A DNA stretch of 64,000 nucleotides, from contig NZ_JACVVP010000006.1 in the NCBI RefSeq assembly GCF_014534745.1, positions 1 to 64,000 of the forward strand, read 5' to 3'. The notes beneath the pieces were generated by a model. The model did not search any database. It was not told where the DNA came from and saw only the letters and a list, made by a program, of their open reading frames with translations. Origin of the DNA: Flammeovirga sp. EKP202. GTDB lineage: Bacteria > Bacteroidota > Bacteroidia > Cytophagales > Flammeovirgaceae. A program made the translations under genes and the position numbers. Below, in pieces: positions 1 to 8,754 of this stretch (position 1 is its first letter; each line of letters begins with the position of its first letter).

Positions 1-77
1 GGGTGGGACTCGAACCCACACGAGCAAAGCTCACAAGATTTTGAGTCTAGCGTGTCTACCAATTCCACCACCTAGGC
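1..77 (-). tRNA. tRNA-Leu(CAA), partial at the window edge
   Basis: The reverse complement begins GCCTAGG and has a D arm with GGTAGACAC, the anticodon loop CTCAAAA (anticodon CAA), a long type II variable arm and the T-arm motif GGTTCGAGTCC. Comparison with the third copy shows that the last six nucleotides (most of the 3' acceptor strand and the discriminator) lie outside the window. The body is identical to the next two copies. The anticodon stem has a U28-U42 mismatch, shared by all three. Confidence 0.93.
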
Positions 78-109
78 AAATTGTTTTTTAATTTCAATAT
101 GGACAAAAG

Positions 110-192
110 TACTTGAGGTGGGACTCGAACCCACACGAGCAAAGCTCACAAGATTTTGAGTCTAGCGTGTCTACCAATTCCACCACTCAAGC
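110..192 (-). tRNA. tRNA-Leu(CAA), middle copy with a changed acceptor stem
   Basis: This is a complete 83-nt type II tRNA without an encoded CCA. The body is identical to the flanking copies, but the acceptor stem reads GCTTGAG/CTCAAGT instead of GCCTAGG/CCTAGGT. The three altered pairs are changed on both strands, so pairing is kept. Anticodon CAA reads UUG codons. It lies about 32 bp from the copy on its left and 23 bp from the copy on its right, consistent with one tandem tRNA transcript. Confidence 0.96.
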
Positions 193-215
193 GAAAAATA
201 AGAAAATGAACGTAG

Positions 216-298
216 TACCTAGGGTGGGACTCGAACCCACACGAGCAAAGCTCACAAGATTTTGAGTCTAGCGTGTCTACCAATTCCACCACCTAGGC
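216..298 (-). tRNA. tRNA-Leu(CAA), third copy
   Basis: This is a complete 83-nt type II tRNA with acceptor stem GCCTAGG/CCTAGGT (G1-U72 wobble), anticodon loop CTCAAAA, long variable arm and T-loop TTCGAGT. Discriminator base 73 is A and no CCA is encoded. On the minus strand it is the first gene of the three-copy array. Confidence 0.96.
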
Positions 299-460
299 GG
301 TTCATTTCATATTTTGTGTACTTGCTTTTCGTTTAAAGCGATGCAAATATGCAAGGTTAATTCATATAAAACAAACTGAATTTCGCATCACAATAGAATT
401 ACCTTATTAAATCCTTGAATCACAGGTAGAAATTCTTAGAATAATAAATGTAAAGTGGGT

Positions 461-626
461 TATAAGTACCAAGACAAAATTATATACTACTAATTCTATT
501 TATTGTTTTGCGATTACTTCCTTCAAAAAACTTTCAATAGAACCACTATTAATGCGTTTTTTAGCGTTGTACTCACAAAAAATAAATTAGAATTAACTAT
601 GATTTATTTTTGGCTTAGTACTTATA
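461..626 (+). repeat. 166-bp MITE-like element, copy A
   Basis: The element begins TATAAGTACCAAGACAAAAT and ends with the near-inverse (…GGCTTAGTACTTATA), giving imperfect terminal inverted repeats of about 19 bp. Its reverse complement matches the element at 51672-51837 along its whole length, and both are exactly 166 bp. The ends carry TA/TA, which would fit a TA-duplicating transposon of the IS630/Tc1 type. It has no coding capacity. It lies about 160 bp from the tRNA array. The rest of 299-765 is AT-rich and shows nothing else I can support. Confidence 0.8.
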
Positions 627-765
627 GGCAAAATATGTAAGATAGATAAGCTTTGTTAGTACTTGTATAAAGGATTGATTTTTCCAATGTATATCAAAGT
701 AATAGGTCATTGATAATACATTCATTAATTCTCTTCTTCTTAAAAGAAGCTGTACAATTAAAATT

Positions 766-809
766 AAACCCCTCACCAACTACTCCATTTTGTGTTAATG
801 AGGGGTTTA
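766..809 (-). terminator. Intrinsic terminator downstream of surE
   Basis: AAACCCCTCA (766-775) pairs with TGAGGGGTTT (799-808). On the minus strand the hairpin is followed by a T-rich tract. It lies about 70 bp after the surE stop. A weaker hairpin (CTTCTT/AAGAAG) sits at 735-748. Confidence 0.75.
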
Positions 810-879
810 TTTTGAAAGCATTACAAATAAAACTGTAAAACAACTTTATTGATCGCTTTCCTTTTTAAATCAACAGTTA

Positions 880-1647
880 TTATTCCCAAAGACCTTTTAA
901 ACTGTCCATATACTTATAGTCCGTCAGGTCAATTTTGGTTGGAACGATACTACCATAATTATGTTCTATCGCATATTCATCAGTATCTTCCGCATTATCA
1001 GGATTTACAAACTTTCCGGTCAACCACAAGTATTTTCTTCCACTAGGGTTTACTCTTTCATCAAACTGCTCATGCCAACGTCCTTTTGCTTGTCTGCCAA
1101 CTTTCATACCTTTAATGGGCTCTCCATTGTATTTCGGAAAGTTGACGTTGAGTGCCGTTCCTTGAGGAAGACCATTTTCTAATACTGATGTAGCTACTTT
1201 TTTGACCCACTCTCGTGTATGTTCAAACTCCGCATCGTAACTGTAATCACATACACTAAAACCCACACTTGGTAATCCTTCAATAGTTCCTTCCAAAGCC
1301 GCTGACATTGTGCCCGAGTAGAGTACACTGACAGAGGTGTTACTTCCATGATTGACACCACTTACTACCAAGTCTGGTTTTTTGGGAAGAATATGATTTT
1401 TGGCCAACTTAATACAATCGGCAGGTGTACCCGAACATTGGTAGGCTTCTATACCCCAATCGCTAAATAAATCTGACTTATGGTATCTTAATGGATCTTC
1501 AATGGTGATTGCATGCCCCTGCCCCGATTGTGGACTATCCGGAGCCACAATAACTACTTCACCAAGTTCACGCATTATATCTGCTAAAAATTTAATTCCC
1601 TTTGATGTGATTCCATCATCATTGGAAATAAGAATTAAGGGTTTCAT
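880..1647 (-). CDS. surE: 5'/3'-nucleotidase SurE
   Basis: The 255-residue product is a SurE-family metal-dependent nucleotidase that removes phosphate from nucleoside 5'- and 3'-monophosphates; in other bacteria it is tied to survival in stationary phase. The N-terminal SNDDG motif supplies metal-binding D10 and D11. S41 and N99 (in SGVNHGSNTS) match the other metal ligands of the family. The length is normal. The gene is monocistronic, with a terminator at 766-809. The cytosolic location is inferred from the lack of a signal peptide. Confidence 0.95.
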   Translation of the reverse strand: MKPLILISNDDGITSKGIKFLADIMRELGEVVIVAPDSPQSGQGHAITIEDPLRYHKSDLFSDWGIEAYQCSGTPADCIKLAKNHILPKKPDLVVSGVNHGSNTSVSVLYSGTMSAALEGTIEGLPSVGFSVCDYSYDAEFEHTREWVKKVATSVLENGLPQGTALNVNFPKYNGEPIKGMKVGRQAKGRWHEQFDERVNPSGRKYLWLTGKFVNPDNAEDTDEYAIEHNYGSIVPTKIDLTDYKYMDSLKGLWE

Positions 1648-1780
1648 ATTATTATTTTGTTTTTATTCAAAGCGAACATTTATGACCTATAGCGTTCCCA
1701 TAAAAATGAACGGTGGGAAGAACTTTAGAACTTGATCTAATCTTCCTTCTTTCTCATTATAGTATGATAGGTCTGCTGCT

Positions 1781-1809
1781 TAAAAAAGGGCTATTGATTT
1801 AACAGCCCT
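1781..1809 (-). terminator. Intrinsic terminator of the 1821-2477 gene
   Basis: AGGGCT (1787-1792) pairs with AGCCCT (1804-1809). On the minus strand the hairpin is followed by TTTTTT, just after the stop codon of the secreted-protein gene. Confidence 0.8.
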
Positions 1810-1820
1810 AATTTAGTTTA

Positions 1821-2477
1821 TTAATTTGAAATTTCTTTTTTCTCTACGAGTGAATCATAATACCTTACAATTTGTAGAAAATCTTCTCGGTCTTTATAAT
1901 CCAATTTATTGATATTAATGAAAGCTTTTACTTTATCTTTATACTTACCAAAATAAGCCAGCATAGTTTCTTCTTTCCTCATATCTACTTGTCTGATATC
2001 TGCAAACATATCCATGAGGTAAAAATCGTGAACTAAAACACGTCTACGTGTATTGAAGTTACTACCCCAATAAGGATCATAAGAAGTTTCTGATATTTCA
2101 GCGATTCTCTCTCTTGCAAATAAGATGTAAGGTTCTCCTTCTTCTATCAACTCAAAAAAGTGGTTTTTCACATATCCTTTTGATTTTTTAAATGGTAAAG
2201 AGAAAAAGACTCTTTGTCGTTTGGTCATCGCATCCATGATCTCAAACGATTGAACGTTTTGAGCACCGTACGATTTAATGACGCCATTGACAATCACCTG
2301 TATTGACTCCACACCTTCTTCTAATGAATATTTGACTCTACCTCTCATAGAGTTACCATTTTTTAAATCTACTTCACCTTGATGCCAATATTCAGATGGA
2401 AAATCTTGTGCAAAGATGGATAGCGGGAGAATAAAAATAAGTAAATAGGTTAGTGTTACTTTAAATTTCATGTGCAT
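1821..2477 (-). CDS. Secreted protein of unknown function
   Basis: The 218-residue product starts with a clear signal peptide (hydrophobic TLTYLLIFILPLSIF, cleavage near FAQ-DF). A second ATG two codons later (at 2471) is an equally good start. The mature part begins HQGEVDLKNGNSMRGRVKY, a short beta-rich pattern often seen at the start of periplasmic Bacteroidota proteins. I recognise no family and no catalytic motif. It has its own terminator and is divergent from aceB across a 530-bp intergenic region. Confidence 0.75.
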   Translation of the reverse strand: MHMKFKVTLTYLLIFILPLSIFAQDFPSEYWHQGEVDLKNGNSMRGRVKYSLEEGVESIQVIVNGVIKSYGAQNVQSFEIMDAMTKRQRVFFSLPFKKSKGYVKNHFFELIEEGEPYILFARERIAEISETSYDPYWGSNFNTRRRVLVHDFYLMDMFADIRQVDMRKEETMLAYFGKYKDKVKAFININKLDYKDREDFLQIVRYYDSLVEKKEISN

Positions 2478-2807
2478 GCTTTTTCAAGTTCAGTGAATAT
2501 GTGCAAGTGCTAAATTATAGAAAATGATATGAAAATAATGAAAAGAGACAGTTTTATCATTAGACTTTATCACGATTTTAATTGTAATAGTCTCAAAACT
2601 CTCTTATCCTCCTCACTAGCACACGACTTAAGCTGCTTGAGCTAATGAGGAGGAGATAAACCGAAACGATTTAATAGTGATTTCTATTAAGAAGCCCTTA
2701 TATAAAAATACATTATTTTTTTTACATCAGAAACTATTCCGCAAAATTTGTTAATGAAGCACTCAAAAGATGACATAAGTTCTGTTTTAAATATTTGTTG
2801 ATTTTTT

Positions 2808-2823
2808 TTGCGAAATTTCGCAA
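2808..2823. promoter_or_regulatory. Candidate operator, perfect 16-bp palindrome
   Basis: TTGCGAAATTTCGCAA is a perfect 16-bp palindrome about 185 bp upstream of malate synthase. It resembles the second site at 2929-2942. TTTGC/GCAAA-type palindromes are bound by RamB/PrpR/ScfR-type regulators of acetate and propionate genes in Actinobacteria. That parallel is only suggestive here, and no regulator gene is adjacent. Confidence 0.5.
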
Positions 2824-2928
2824 TTTTTTCACTCTTTATTTATTTATATTTTAAAATGTATTTAAAACTCTTTATATGACATACATATTTTATTATTTAT
2901 ATTTTTTAATTTTGAATTTATATTCACT

Positions 2929-2942
2929 AGCGAATTTTCGCT
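2929..2942. promoter_or_regulatory. Candidate operator overlapping the aceB promoter region
   Basis: AGCGAATTTTCGCT has 6-bp inverted arms (AGCGAA/TTCGCT) around TT. It ends 23 bp before the TATATTTG motif, so a bound protein would cover the -33 region of the aceB promoter. Confidence 0.5.
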
Positions 2943-2965
2943 TTTTTTATTCAATTCGCTTTACA

Positions 2966-2973
2966 TATATTTG
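2966..2973 (+). promoter_or_regulatory. Bacteroidota-type -7 promoter motif of aceB
   Basis: TATATTTG matches the Bacteroidota primary-sigma consensus TAnnTTTG and lies 34 bp before the aceB ATG. No clear TTTG is visible at -33; a T-run and the palindrome occupy that place, which would fit a regulated promoter. Confidence 0.5.
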
Positions 2974-3007
2974 AGACATCATTCACCCAGACATAACTTT
3001 AAATACT

Positions 3008-4609
3008 ATGAGAGCACAACCAATAACACAGCTTGAGAATTTAGAGATTAAAGGCTTAATTTCTAATCAGTTTGAAGAGATACTAACTCCAGAGGCTTTA
3101 GAGTTTGTAGTCCTTTTACACGAGAAATTCAACAAAAGAAGAATTGCACTTTTGGAAGCCCGTATCAAAAGACAACAGTCGATTGATGAAGGCAAGCGAC
3201 CTAACTTTTTGGCAGAAACTGCTTACATCCGTAACAGCGAATGGACGGTAGCTGAGGTAAAAGATGATTTACAAGATCGTCGAGTTGAGATCACAGGTCC
3301 AGTTGATCGAAAGATGATCATAAATGCATTAAACAGTGGAGCCAATGTATTTATGTCTGATTTCGAAGATGCTAACTCCCCTACTTGGGACAACAACATC
3401 AATGGACAAATCAATCTAAGAGATGCCATCAGAGGAACAATTCAGTACACTCACCCTAAAACAGGCAAAGAGTATCAGTTAAATGAAAAAACTGCTACAT
3501 TGATGGTTCGTCCTAGAGGGTGGCATTTGATTGAAAAGCACATTATCATTGATGGACAACCTGCATCTGGAAGTTTAATTGACTTTGGTCTTTATTTTTT
3601 CCATAACGCACATGCTCTATTGGCTAAAGGGAGTGCTCCTTATTTCTATCTCCCAAAAATTGAAAGTCATTTGGAAGCAAGACTTTGGAATGACATCTTC
3701 ATTTATGCACAAGACTATTTAAACATCCCTCAGGGGAGTATTAAAGCGACAGTATTGATTGAGACCATTTTGGCAGCTTTTGAGATGGACGAAATCTTAT
3801 ACGCACTAAAAGACCACTCTGCTGGCTTGAATTGTGGTAGATGGGATTATATTTTCTCTTATATCAAGAAGTTTAGAAACGATCCTGATTTTATGTTGCC
3901 AAATCGTGCCCAAGTGACAATGAAAGTACACTTTATGAAGTCTTATTATGAGCTTCTAATTCAGACTTGTCACAAAAGAGGTGCCTTTGCAATGGGTGGT
4001 ATGGCTGCACAAATTCCTATCAAAGAGGATGAAAAAGCCAATCAACGTGCCATTGAGAAAGTAGCGAAAGATAAAACTCGTGAAGCAATGGCTGGACATG
4101 ACGGCACTTGGGTAGCACACCCTGGTTTGGTTCAAACGGCCAAAGATGTATTTGATCGTTACATGGGCGGTCCTAATAATTTGAAAAAACCGATCACTCA
4201 TAAAAAAATCACAGCTGAAGACTTGTTAAAAGTACCTGAAGGTGAGATTACGATGGAAGGATTAAAAAACAACATTGATGTGGGTATTCAATATATCGCA
4301 AGATGGTTGGATGGACAAGGTGCGGTACCTATCTATAATTTAATGGAAGATGCCGCTACTGCCGAAATCTCAAGAACACAAGTTTGGCAATGGATCAAAC
4401 ATAAAGCAACAATGGCAGATGGTACATTAATCACTACTGAACTTTATAGAAGTTTACTTCCTGAAATAATGGATACCATTAAAAATTATGTTGGGGAAGC
4501 ACAGTACAACAATGGCAAATATCAAGAGGCCAAAAACATATTTGATGAATTGGTAACTACAAATGAATTCATAGAATTCTTAACGTTACCTGCTTATCAA
4601 CAAATCTAG
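3008..4609 (+). CDS. aceB: Malate synthase A (glyoxylate shunt)
   Basis: The 533-residue product condenses glyoxylate and acetyl-CoA to malate. The length is typical of the A isoform. The family signatures are present: VRPRGWHLIEKH around residues 167-178, SDFEDANSP near residue 118, and CGRWDYIFSYIKK near residue 277. It is followed 163 bp later by isocitrate lyase, giving the complete shunt for growth on acetate or fatty acids. Regulation is probably through the upstream palindromes. The cytosolic location is inferred. Confidence 0.96.
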   Translation: MRAQPITQLENLEIKGLISNQFEEILTPEALEFVVLLHEKFNKRRIALLEARIKRQQSIDEGKRPNFLAETAYIRNSEWTVAEVKDDLQDRRVEITGPVDRKMIINALNSGANVFMSDFEDANSPTWDNNINGQINLRDAIRGTIQYTHPKTGKEYQLNEKTATLMVRPRGWHLIEKHIIIDGQPASGSLIDFGLYFFHNAHALLAKGSAPYFYLPKIESHLEARLWNDIFIYAQDYLNIPQGSIKATVLIETILAAFEMDEILYALKDHSAGLNCGRWDYIFSYIKKFRNDPDFMLPNRAQVTMKVHFMKSYYELLIQTCHKRGAFAMGGMAAQIPIKEDEKANQRAIEKVAKDKTREAMAGHDGTWVAHPGLVQTAKDVFDRYMGGPNNLKKPITHKKITAEDLLKVPEGEITMEGLKNNIDVGIQYIARWLDGQGAVPIYNLMEDAATAEISRTQVWQWIKHKATMADGTLITTELYRSLLPEIMDTIKNYVGEAQYNNGKYQEAKNIFDELVTTNEFIEFLTLPAYQQI

Positions 4610-4667
4610 GAAGCGGAAGTAATTACGCTTCAAACCAGAATACCAATACAATTATTGAATTAAAAAA

Positions 4668-4696
4668 GGGCACTATCAACTTACATTGTAGTGCCC
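4668..4696. promoter_or_regulatory. Stem-loop between aceB and aceA
   Basis: GGGCACTA (4668-4675) pairs with TAGTGCCC (4689-4696). The T-run (TTTTTT) follows the hairpin only on the minus strand, where no gene ends. In the aceB-aceA transcript it may act as a stability or processing hairpin or a weak attenuator. Confidence 0.5.
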
Positions 4697-4772
4697 CCAA
4701 TAAAGTGAATGCTGGATGGGGGTCCATTGCAAACACGTTTATACATTTTCAACACAGTAAATTTAACACAAA

Positions 4773-6047
4773 ATGACAAAGCAAGAAAGAATCAACGCAC
4801 TAAAAGAAGATTGGTCAACAAACCCAAGATGGGCAAATATAGAACGTCCTTATTCCGCTGAAGAAGTGATAAAGCTTCAAGGAAATGTTTTTGTGGAGTA
4901 TTCTCTTGCACGTCAAGGGGCTGAGAAATTTTGGAAAGGATTACATACAGAACATTTTATGGCAGGACTGGGAGCTTTGACAGGTAATCAGGCTATTCAA
5001 GAAGTGGAAGCAGGATTAAAAGCGATTTATCTTTCGGGATGGCAAGTAGCCGCTGATGCCAATTTAGCGGGCCAAATGTACCCAGATCAATCTTTATACC
5101 CTGCCGATAGTGTTCCTAAAGTAGTAGCAAGAATCAATAATGCATTAAGAAGAGCCGATCAAATTCAATCTGTAGCAGACAAAAACGATACAGATTATAT
5201 GGTACCAATTATTGCCGATGCTGAAGCAGGTTTTGGTGGAAACCTAAATGCATTTGAGCTTATGAAAATGATGATTGAATCAGGTGCTTCAGGGGTTCAT
5301 TTTGAAGACCAATTATCATCTGCTAAAAAATGTGGACACTTGGGAGGTAAAGTATTAGTACCTACTCAAGAGGCAATTAATAAATTGGTTGCTGCTCGAT
5401 TGGCTGCTGATGTTTGTGGAGTACCCACTCTTATTATTGCAAGAACAGATGCAGATGCAGCAAATTTACTAACAAGTGATATTGATCCTAGAGATCGTGA
5501 ATTTATTCATGGTGAAAGATCTTCGGAAGGTTTTTATGAAGTAAAAAACGGTTTGGATCAAGCCATCTCAAGAGGTTTATCTTATGCTCCTTATGCTGAT
5601 CTAATTTGGTGTGAAACTTCTCACCCTGACTTAGAAGAAGCAAAAAGATTTGCAGAGGCTATCCATGCGAAGTTCCCTGGTAAAATGTTGGCGTATAACT
5701 GTTCTCCATCATTTAACTGGGCATCAAAATTAAGCGTGGAGGAAATGGAAACGTTCAGAGAAAATCTTGCGGATATGGGATATAAATTCCAATTCATCAC
5801 ACTAGCAGGCTTCCACGCCTTGAATACTAGTATGTTTGAATTGGCCAAAGCATACAAAGAGAGAGGAATGGCAGGTTACTCTCAATTACAAGAAAAGGAA
5901 TTCAGCTTACAAACAGACGGTTTCAGAGCAGTGAAACATCAAGCATTTGTTGGTACTACGTATTTCGACGCTATCCAAAATACAGTAACTGCGGGTACTG
6001 CATCTACGACAGCAATGGAAGGTAGTACAGAAACTGCTCAGTTCTAG
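4773..6047 (+). CDS. aceA: Isocitrate lyase
   Basis: The 424-residue product splits isocitrate into succinate and glyoxylate. The catalytic signature KKCGH is at residues 185-189 (Cys187), preceded by VHFEDQ, and the metal-binding region [11 protein letters not shown] is near residues 146-156. The length fits bacterial class enzymes such as that of E. coli. It follows malate synthase in the same orientation, with a stem-loop in the gap. A terminator at 6219-6251 ends the transcript. Confidence 0.97.
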   Translation: MTKQERINALKEDWSTNPRWANIERPYSAEEVIKLQGNVFVEYSLARQGAEKFWKGLHTEHFMAGLGALTGNQAIQEVEAGLKAIYLSGWQVAADANLAGQMYPDQSLYPADSVPKVVARINNALRRADQIQSVADKNDTDYMVPIIADAEAGFGGNLNAFELMKMMIESGASGVHFEDQLSSAKKCGHLGGKVLVPTQEAINKLVAARLAADVCGVPTLIIARTDADAANLLTSDIDPRDREFIHGERSSEGFYEVKNGLDQAISRGLSYAPYADLIWCETSHPDLEEAKRFAEAIHAKFPGKMLAYNCSPSFNWASKLSVEEMETFRENLADMGYKFQFITLAGFHALNTSMFELAKAYKERGMAGYSQLQEKEFSLQTDGFRAVKHQAFVGTTYFDAIQNTVTAGTASTTAMEGSTETAQF

Positions 6048-6218
6048 GAGTTTGCGGACTATAGATTTTCAATAGATGAAAAAATCAAATAGTTAAATCT
6101 CAAACCTGGTTTAAACTTAATAATTGGCTTATAAACAGAATATTTTTAATCATCTATTTGAAGATCTTTTAGTTCTCACATACTCCGAACAACTTACATA
6201 TGGTTACCTAAAATTTTT

Positions 6219-6251
6219 AAAACTCTTTCATATTTATGGAAGAGTTTTTTT
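6219..6251 (+). terminator. Intrinsic terminator of aceA
   Basis: AAAACTCTT (6219-6227) pairs with AAGAGTTTT (6240-6248), followed by T residues. It lies about 170 bp after the aceA stop. The 415-bp gap 6048-6462 otherwise holds only the bidirectional hairpin at 6389-6424. Confidence 0.7.
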
Positions 6252-6388
6252 GAGGGATGAGGGAAGTTATAGTGACAGACTTCATCATACAACAGAACAT
6301 CAATTTTTTATGATACTATTTATATAGGCTGTTATTGAAGGAATGATGTCGTAAAACCTACTAATGTGATAATATTCATTTCAACTAA

Positions 6389-6424
6389 AAAACCACTCTA
6401 TACTATTAAAATAGAGTGGTTTTT
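6389..6424. terminator. Bidirectional terminator between aceA and photolyase
   Basis: AAAACCACTCTAT (6389-6401) pairs perfectly with ATAGAGTGGTTTT (6411-6423). Both strands end in T-runs. It serves the convergent aceA (+) and photolyase (-) transcripts. Confidence 0.85.
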
Positions 6425-6462
6425 ATCTAAATTTTCAAATAAGATTTGTACAAATGAGGTGT

Positions 6463-7761
6463 TTATTGTTCACTCATAGCCAAGCCATACTTATAGACAT
6501 CTAAAGCTCTTTCTCTGGCCATTTTGTGATCCACCATAGGTTGTGGATAACCAAATCCATCAAATTCGGGCACCCATTTTTTGATGTATTTAAAGTCAGG
6601 GTCAAATTTCTTCGTTTGAGCTGTTGGATTAAATACCCTAAAGTACGGAGCTGCATCACAACCTGTTCCAGCTGCCCATTGCCAGTTTCCATTATTGGAA
6701 GAGAGTTCAAAATCCAATAGTTTTTTAGCAAAATAAGCTTCTCCCCATCTCCAATCGATGAGTAAGTGTTTACAAAGGAAACTTGCCACTACCATTCTCA
6801 CCCTATTGTGCATATAACCTGTCGCGTTGAGTTCTCGCATACCTGCATCGACAATTGGATAACCTGTTTGACCATTTTTCCATTTCTCAAAATCAGCCTC
6901 ATTATTTCTCCATTCTATATGATCGTATTTTTTCTTAAAACTTGTGTTGATCACATCTGGGAAATGCCATAGAATTTGCATAAAGAACTCCCTCCATATC
7001 AACTCCGAAAAGAAACTAGGATGATCTTGTACTTTGTGTACTAATTCCCTGACACTTACCGTTCCAAAGCGTAGATGAACTGACAAGTTACTTGTCCCTC
7101 TTTTAGAAGGAATATCTCTGTCAGTATCATAATGGTCTAGATGATCAATTTTATAATCAAGAACTTTAATCTCTGACCTTACAAAACCAATATCTTCCAA
7201 AGTTGGAAATTCAAAAATTTGATCTATTAACTTTGAAGCATCTAACTCAACTTTATATTCTAAAGTTTTTGATGAATCAAATTGTTTCAGCCATTGGTTT
7301 TTGAAGGGTGTAAAAACAGTATAAGGTTTTCCATCTTTTTTCAGCACCTCATTTTTAGCAAATATGACTTGATCTTTGAAAAGGTGAAATGGAATATTTA
7401 TTTCATTAAAATAACCTCCTATCTCTTGGTCTCTTTTAATGGCATAAGGTTCGTAATCCTCATTCGTGTAGATTCCTTTTATATTAAACTCATTATCAAG
7501 TTCTTTATATACTTCTAAAGGTTTTCCCATCTTCACTAATAAGCCACTATTAACCTTATTGAGTTGTTTATTTATTTTATTTAATTGATCATAGATAAAT
7601 GATATTCGTGCATCATCCCTATCCAATTCATTGATAATATCTGTATCAAAAATAAACAGTAATAATGTAGGTGCCTCATTTTTTAATGCATGACTTAGTG
7701 CCGCATTATCAAATAGGCGGAGGTCTCTTCTATACCAAAAAATTGAAATATCTTTTTTCAT
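6463..7761 (-). CDS. phr: Deoxyribodipyrimidine photolyase (cryptochrome/photolyase family)
   Basis: The 432-residue product repairs UV-induced cyclobutane pyrimidine dimers with blue light and FAD. The N-terminal Rossmann domain starts with FWYRRDLRLFDN. The C-terminal FAD domain carries GYPIVDAGMRELNATGYMHN, the RMVVASFLCK segment and NNGNWQWAAGTGCDAAPYFR, which includes residues typical of class I CPD photolyases. The length is slightly short of the E. coli enzyme. A cryptochrome-like signalling role cannot be excluded by eye, but the conserved dimer-pocket motif favours repair. Confidence 0.93.
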   Translation of the reverse strand: MKKDISIFWYRRDLRLFDNAALSHALKNEAPTLLLFIFDTDIINELDRDDARISFIYDQLNKINKQLNKVNSGLLVKMGKPLEVYKELDNEFNIKGIYTNEDYEPYAIKRDQEIGGYFNEINIPFHLFKDQVIFAKNEVLKKDGKPYTVFTPFKNQWLKQFDSSKTLEYKVELDASKLIDQIFEFPTLEDIGFVRSEIKVLDYKIDHLDHYDTDRDIPSKRGTSNLSVHLRFGTVSVRELVHKVQDHPSFFSELIWREFFMQILWHFPDVINTSFKKKYDHIEWRNNEADFEKWKNGQTGYPIVDAGMRELNATGYMHNRVRMVVASFLCKHLLIDWRWGEAYFAKKLLDFELSSNNGNWQWAAGTGCDAAPYFRVFNPTAQTKKFDPDFKYIKKWVPEFDGFGYPQPMVDHKMARERALDVYKYGLAMSEQ

Positions 7762-7850
7762 TATCGTTTCTAGGTAGATTTATTGTCTTCTAAGCTATAA
7801 AACTTAAACTATCTGATTGTAAAACCTAACTGCAGAAACGTTTAATTGTT

Positions 7851-8345
7851 CTATTTTTGGCTGAAGAAATCCATAAAAGACTGTAATGCTTCTTTAGAAT
7901 CCATACCATTCACCACATGTTCACCACCCAAGAAATTCATACCTAAGTATAATGCTGAATGTTTGAACGGATGCCAGAAATCATCACCAAGATTACCGCC
8001 ATTTGAAGTGGTAATTACTGCCATATTCTTACCTCTTAATTGACGACCTAATTCTTTTTCAATGGTGATTAGATCCGTAATGCGATCAAAGAATACCTTC
8101 ATCTTGCCACTCATAGCGTACCAATACACCGGAGTGGCAAAAACTAAGGTATCGTACTTACTGATAATCGTTTTCATCAGTGCTATAAAATCATCATCCT
8201 TATATTGATGCTCATAGTCAAAATGACCGATACGATAATCGAGCAAGTTCACAATATCAAAATCACCTTCTTTCTGAAGCCTTTCAGCTACTTTCAATGT
8301 GTTGCTATCATTTCTCACACTCCCTACAATAATTACTGATTTCAT
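7851..8345 (-). CDS. Flavodoxin-fold NAD(P)H-dependent FMN reductase
   Basis: The 164-residue product opens with KSVIIVGSVRNDSNT, the phosphate-binding loop of the NADPH-dependent FMN reductase/flavodoxin-like family. It continues with FATPVYWYAMSGKMKVFFDRITDL, the second flavin-contact motif. It probably reduces quinones, nitro compounds or flavin. It ends 8 bp after the stop of the HxlR regulator on the same strand, so the two are likely co-transcribed. The substrate is not predictable. Confidence 0.88.
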   Translation of the reverse strand: MKSVIIVGSVRNDSNTLKVAERLQKEGDFDIVNLLDYRIGHFDYEHQYKDDDFIALMKTIISKYDTLVFATPVYWYAMSGKMKVFFDRITDLITIEKELGRQLRGKNMAVITTSNGGNLGDDFWHPFKHSALYLGMNFLGGEHVVNGMDSKEALQSFMDFFSQK

Positions 8346-8353
8346 CTTTCCTA

Positions 8354-8716
8354 TTATAAGGTTACAATTCTACATTGCTCAAAACCAATTTCACTTCCGT
8401 AAGTTTCCATTGTCCAATCGCTCAACGCTTTTAATACAGGCAACAATGCCTTCCCTTTTTCAGACAAGGAGTACTCCACTCTCGGTGGTATTTCTGGAAA
8501 CTTCTTTCGGATGATTAAGCCATCTTCCTCCAATTCCTTTAATTGCTCTGTTAAAACTTTTTTTGAGATTGTCGGCGTGAACATTAAAAGTTTTCCAAAA
8601 CGCAAACTACCATTGGCCAATAAATACATAATTATTGGTTTCCACTTCCCTCCTATAATGTTCATGGCATGCACCAATGAGCATAAATTGGGGTTGTCTA
8701 TTACTTTTCTTCCCAT
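8354..8716 (-). CDS. HxlR-family transcriptional regulator, probably redox-sensing
   Basis: The 120-residue winged-helix protein matches HxlR: IIGGKWKPIIMYLL near residue 20, RFGKL, ISKKVLTEQLKELEEDGLI and PPRVEYSLSEKGKAL. Cys12 lies just before the first helix, where YodB and HypR carry their redox-sensing cysteine. The gene is divergent from an MdaB-like quinone reductase and a peroxiredoxin, and upstream of a flavin reductase. It therefore probably represses these genes until oxidised or quinone-modified. An inverted repeat in the shared promoter region (8755-8789) is a candidate site. Confidence 0.9.
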   Translation of the reverse strand: MGRKVIDNPNLCSLVHAMNIIGGKWKPIIMYLLANGSLRFGKLLMFTPTISKKVLTEQLKELEEDGLIIRKKFPEIPPRVEYSLSEKGKALLPVLKALSDWTMETYGSEIGFEQCRIVTL

Positions 8717-8754
8717 AAGTCACCTTTTTGTAACCACTATTTTTTCAGTTATCA

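Larger units (their letters stand above)
2478..3007. other. 530-bp divergent intergenic region upstream of aceB
   Basis: This region is very AT-rich with no convincing gene. It contains a long hairpin at 2605-2658 (TATCCTCCTCACTAGC against GCTAATGAGGAGGAGATA, loop about 20 nt), two GCGAA-type palindromes (2808-2823 and 2929-2942) and a TAnnTTTG promoter motif (2966-2973). The hairpin lacks a following T-run on either strand, so it is not a standard terminator. Confidence 0.6.

Noticed and set aside
461-626. Copy A as a tRNA-associated integration site
   Set aside because: The repeat is 160 bp from the tRNA array, shares no sequence with the tRNA ends, and an identical-length copy lies far from any tRNA.
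849-1182. Plus-strand frames across surE
   Set aside because: They are antisense shadows of the surE coding sequence on the minus strand.
6124-6327. A 67-codon plus-strand frame after aceA
   Set aside because: It runs straight through the aceA terminator hairpin at 6219-6251 and has no recognisable domain or upstream signal.
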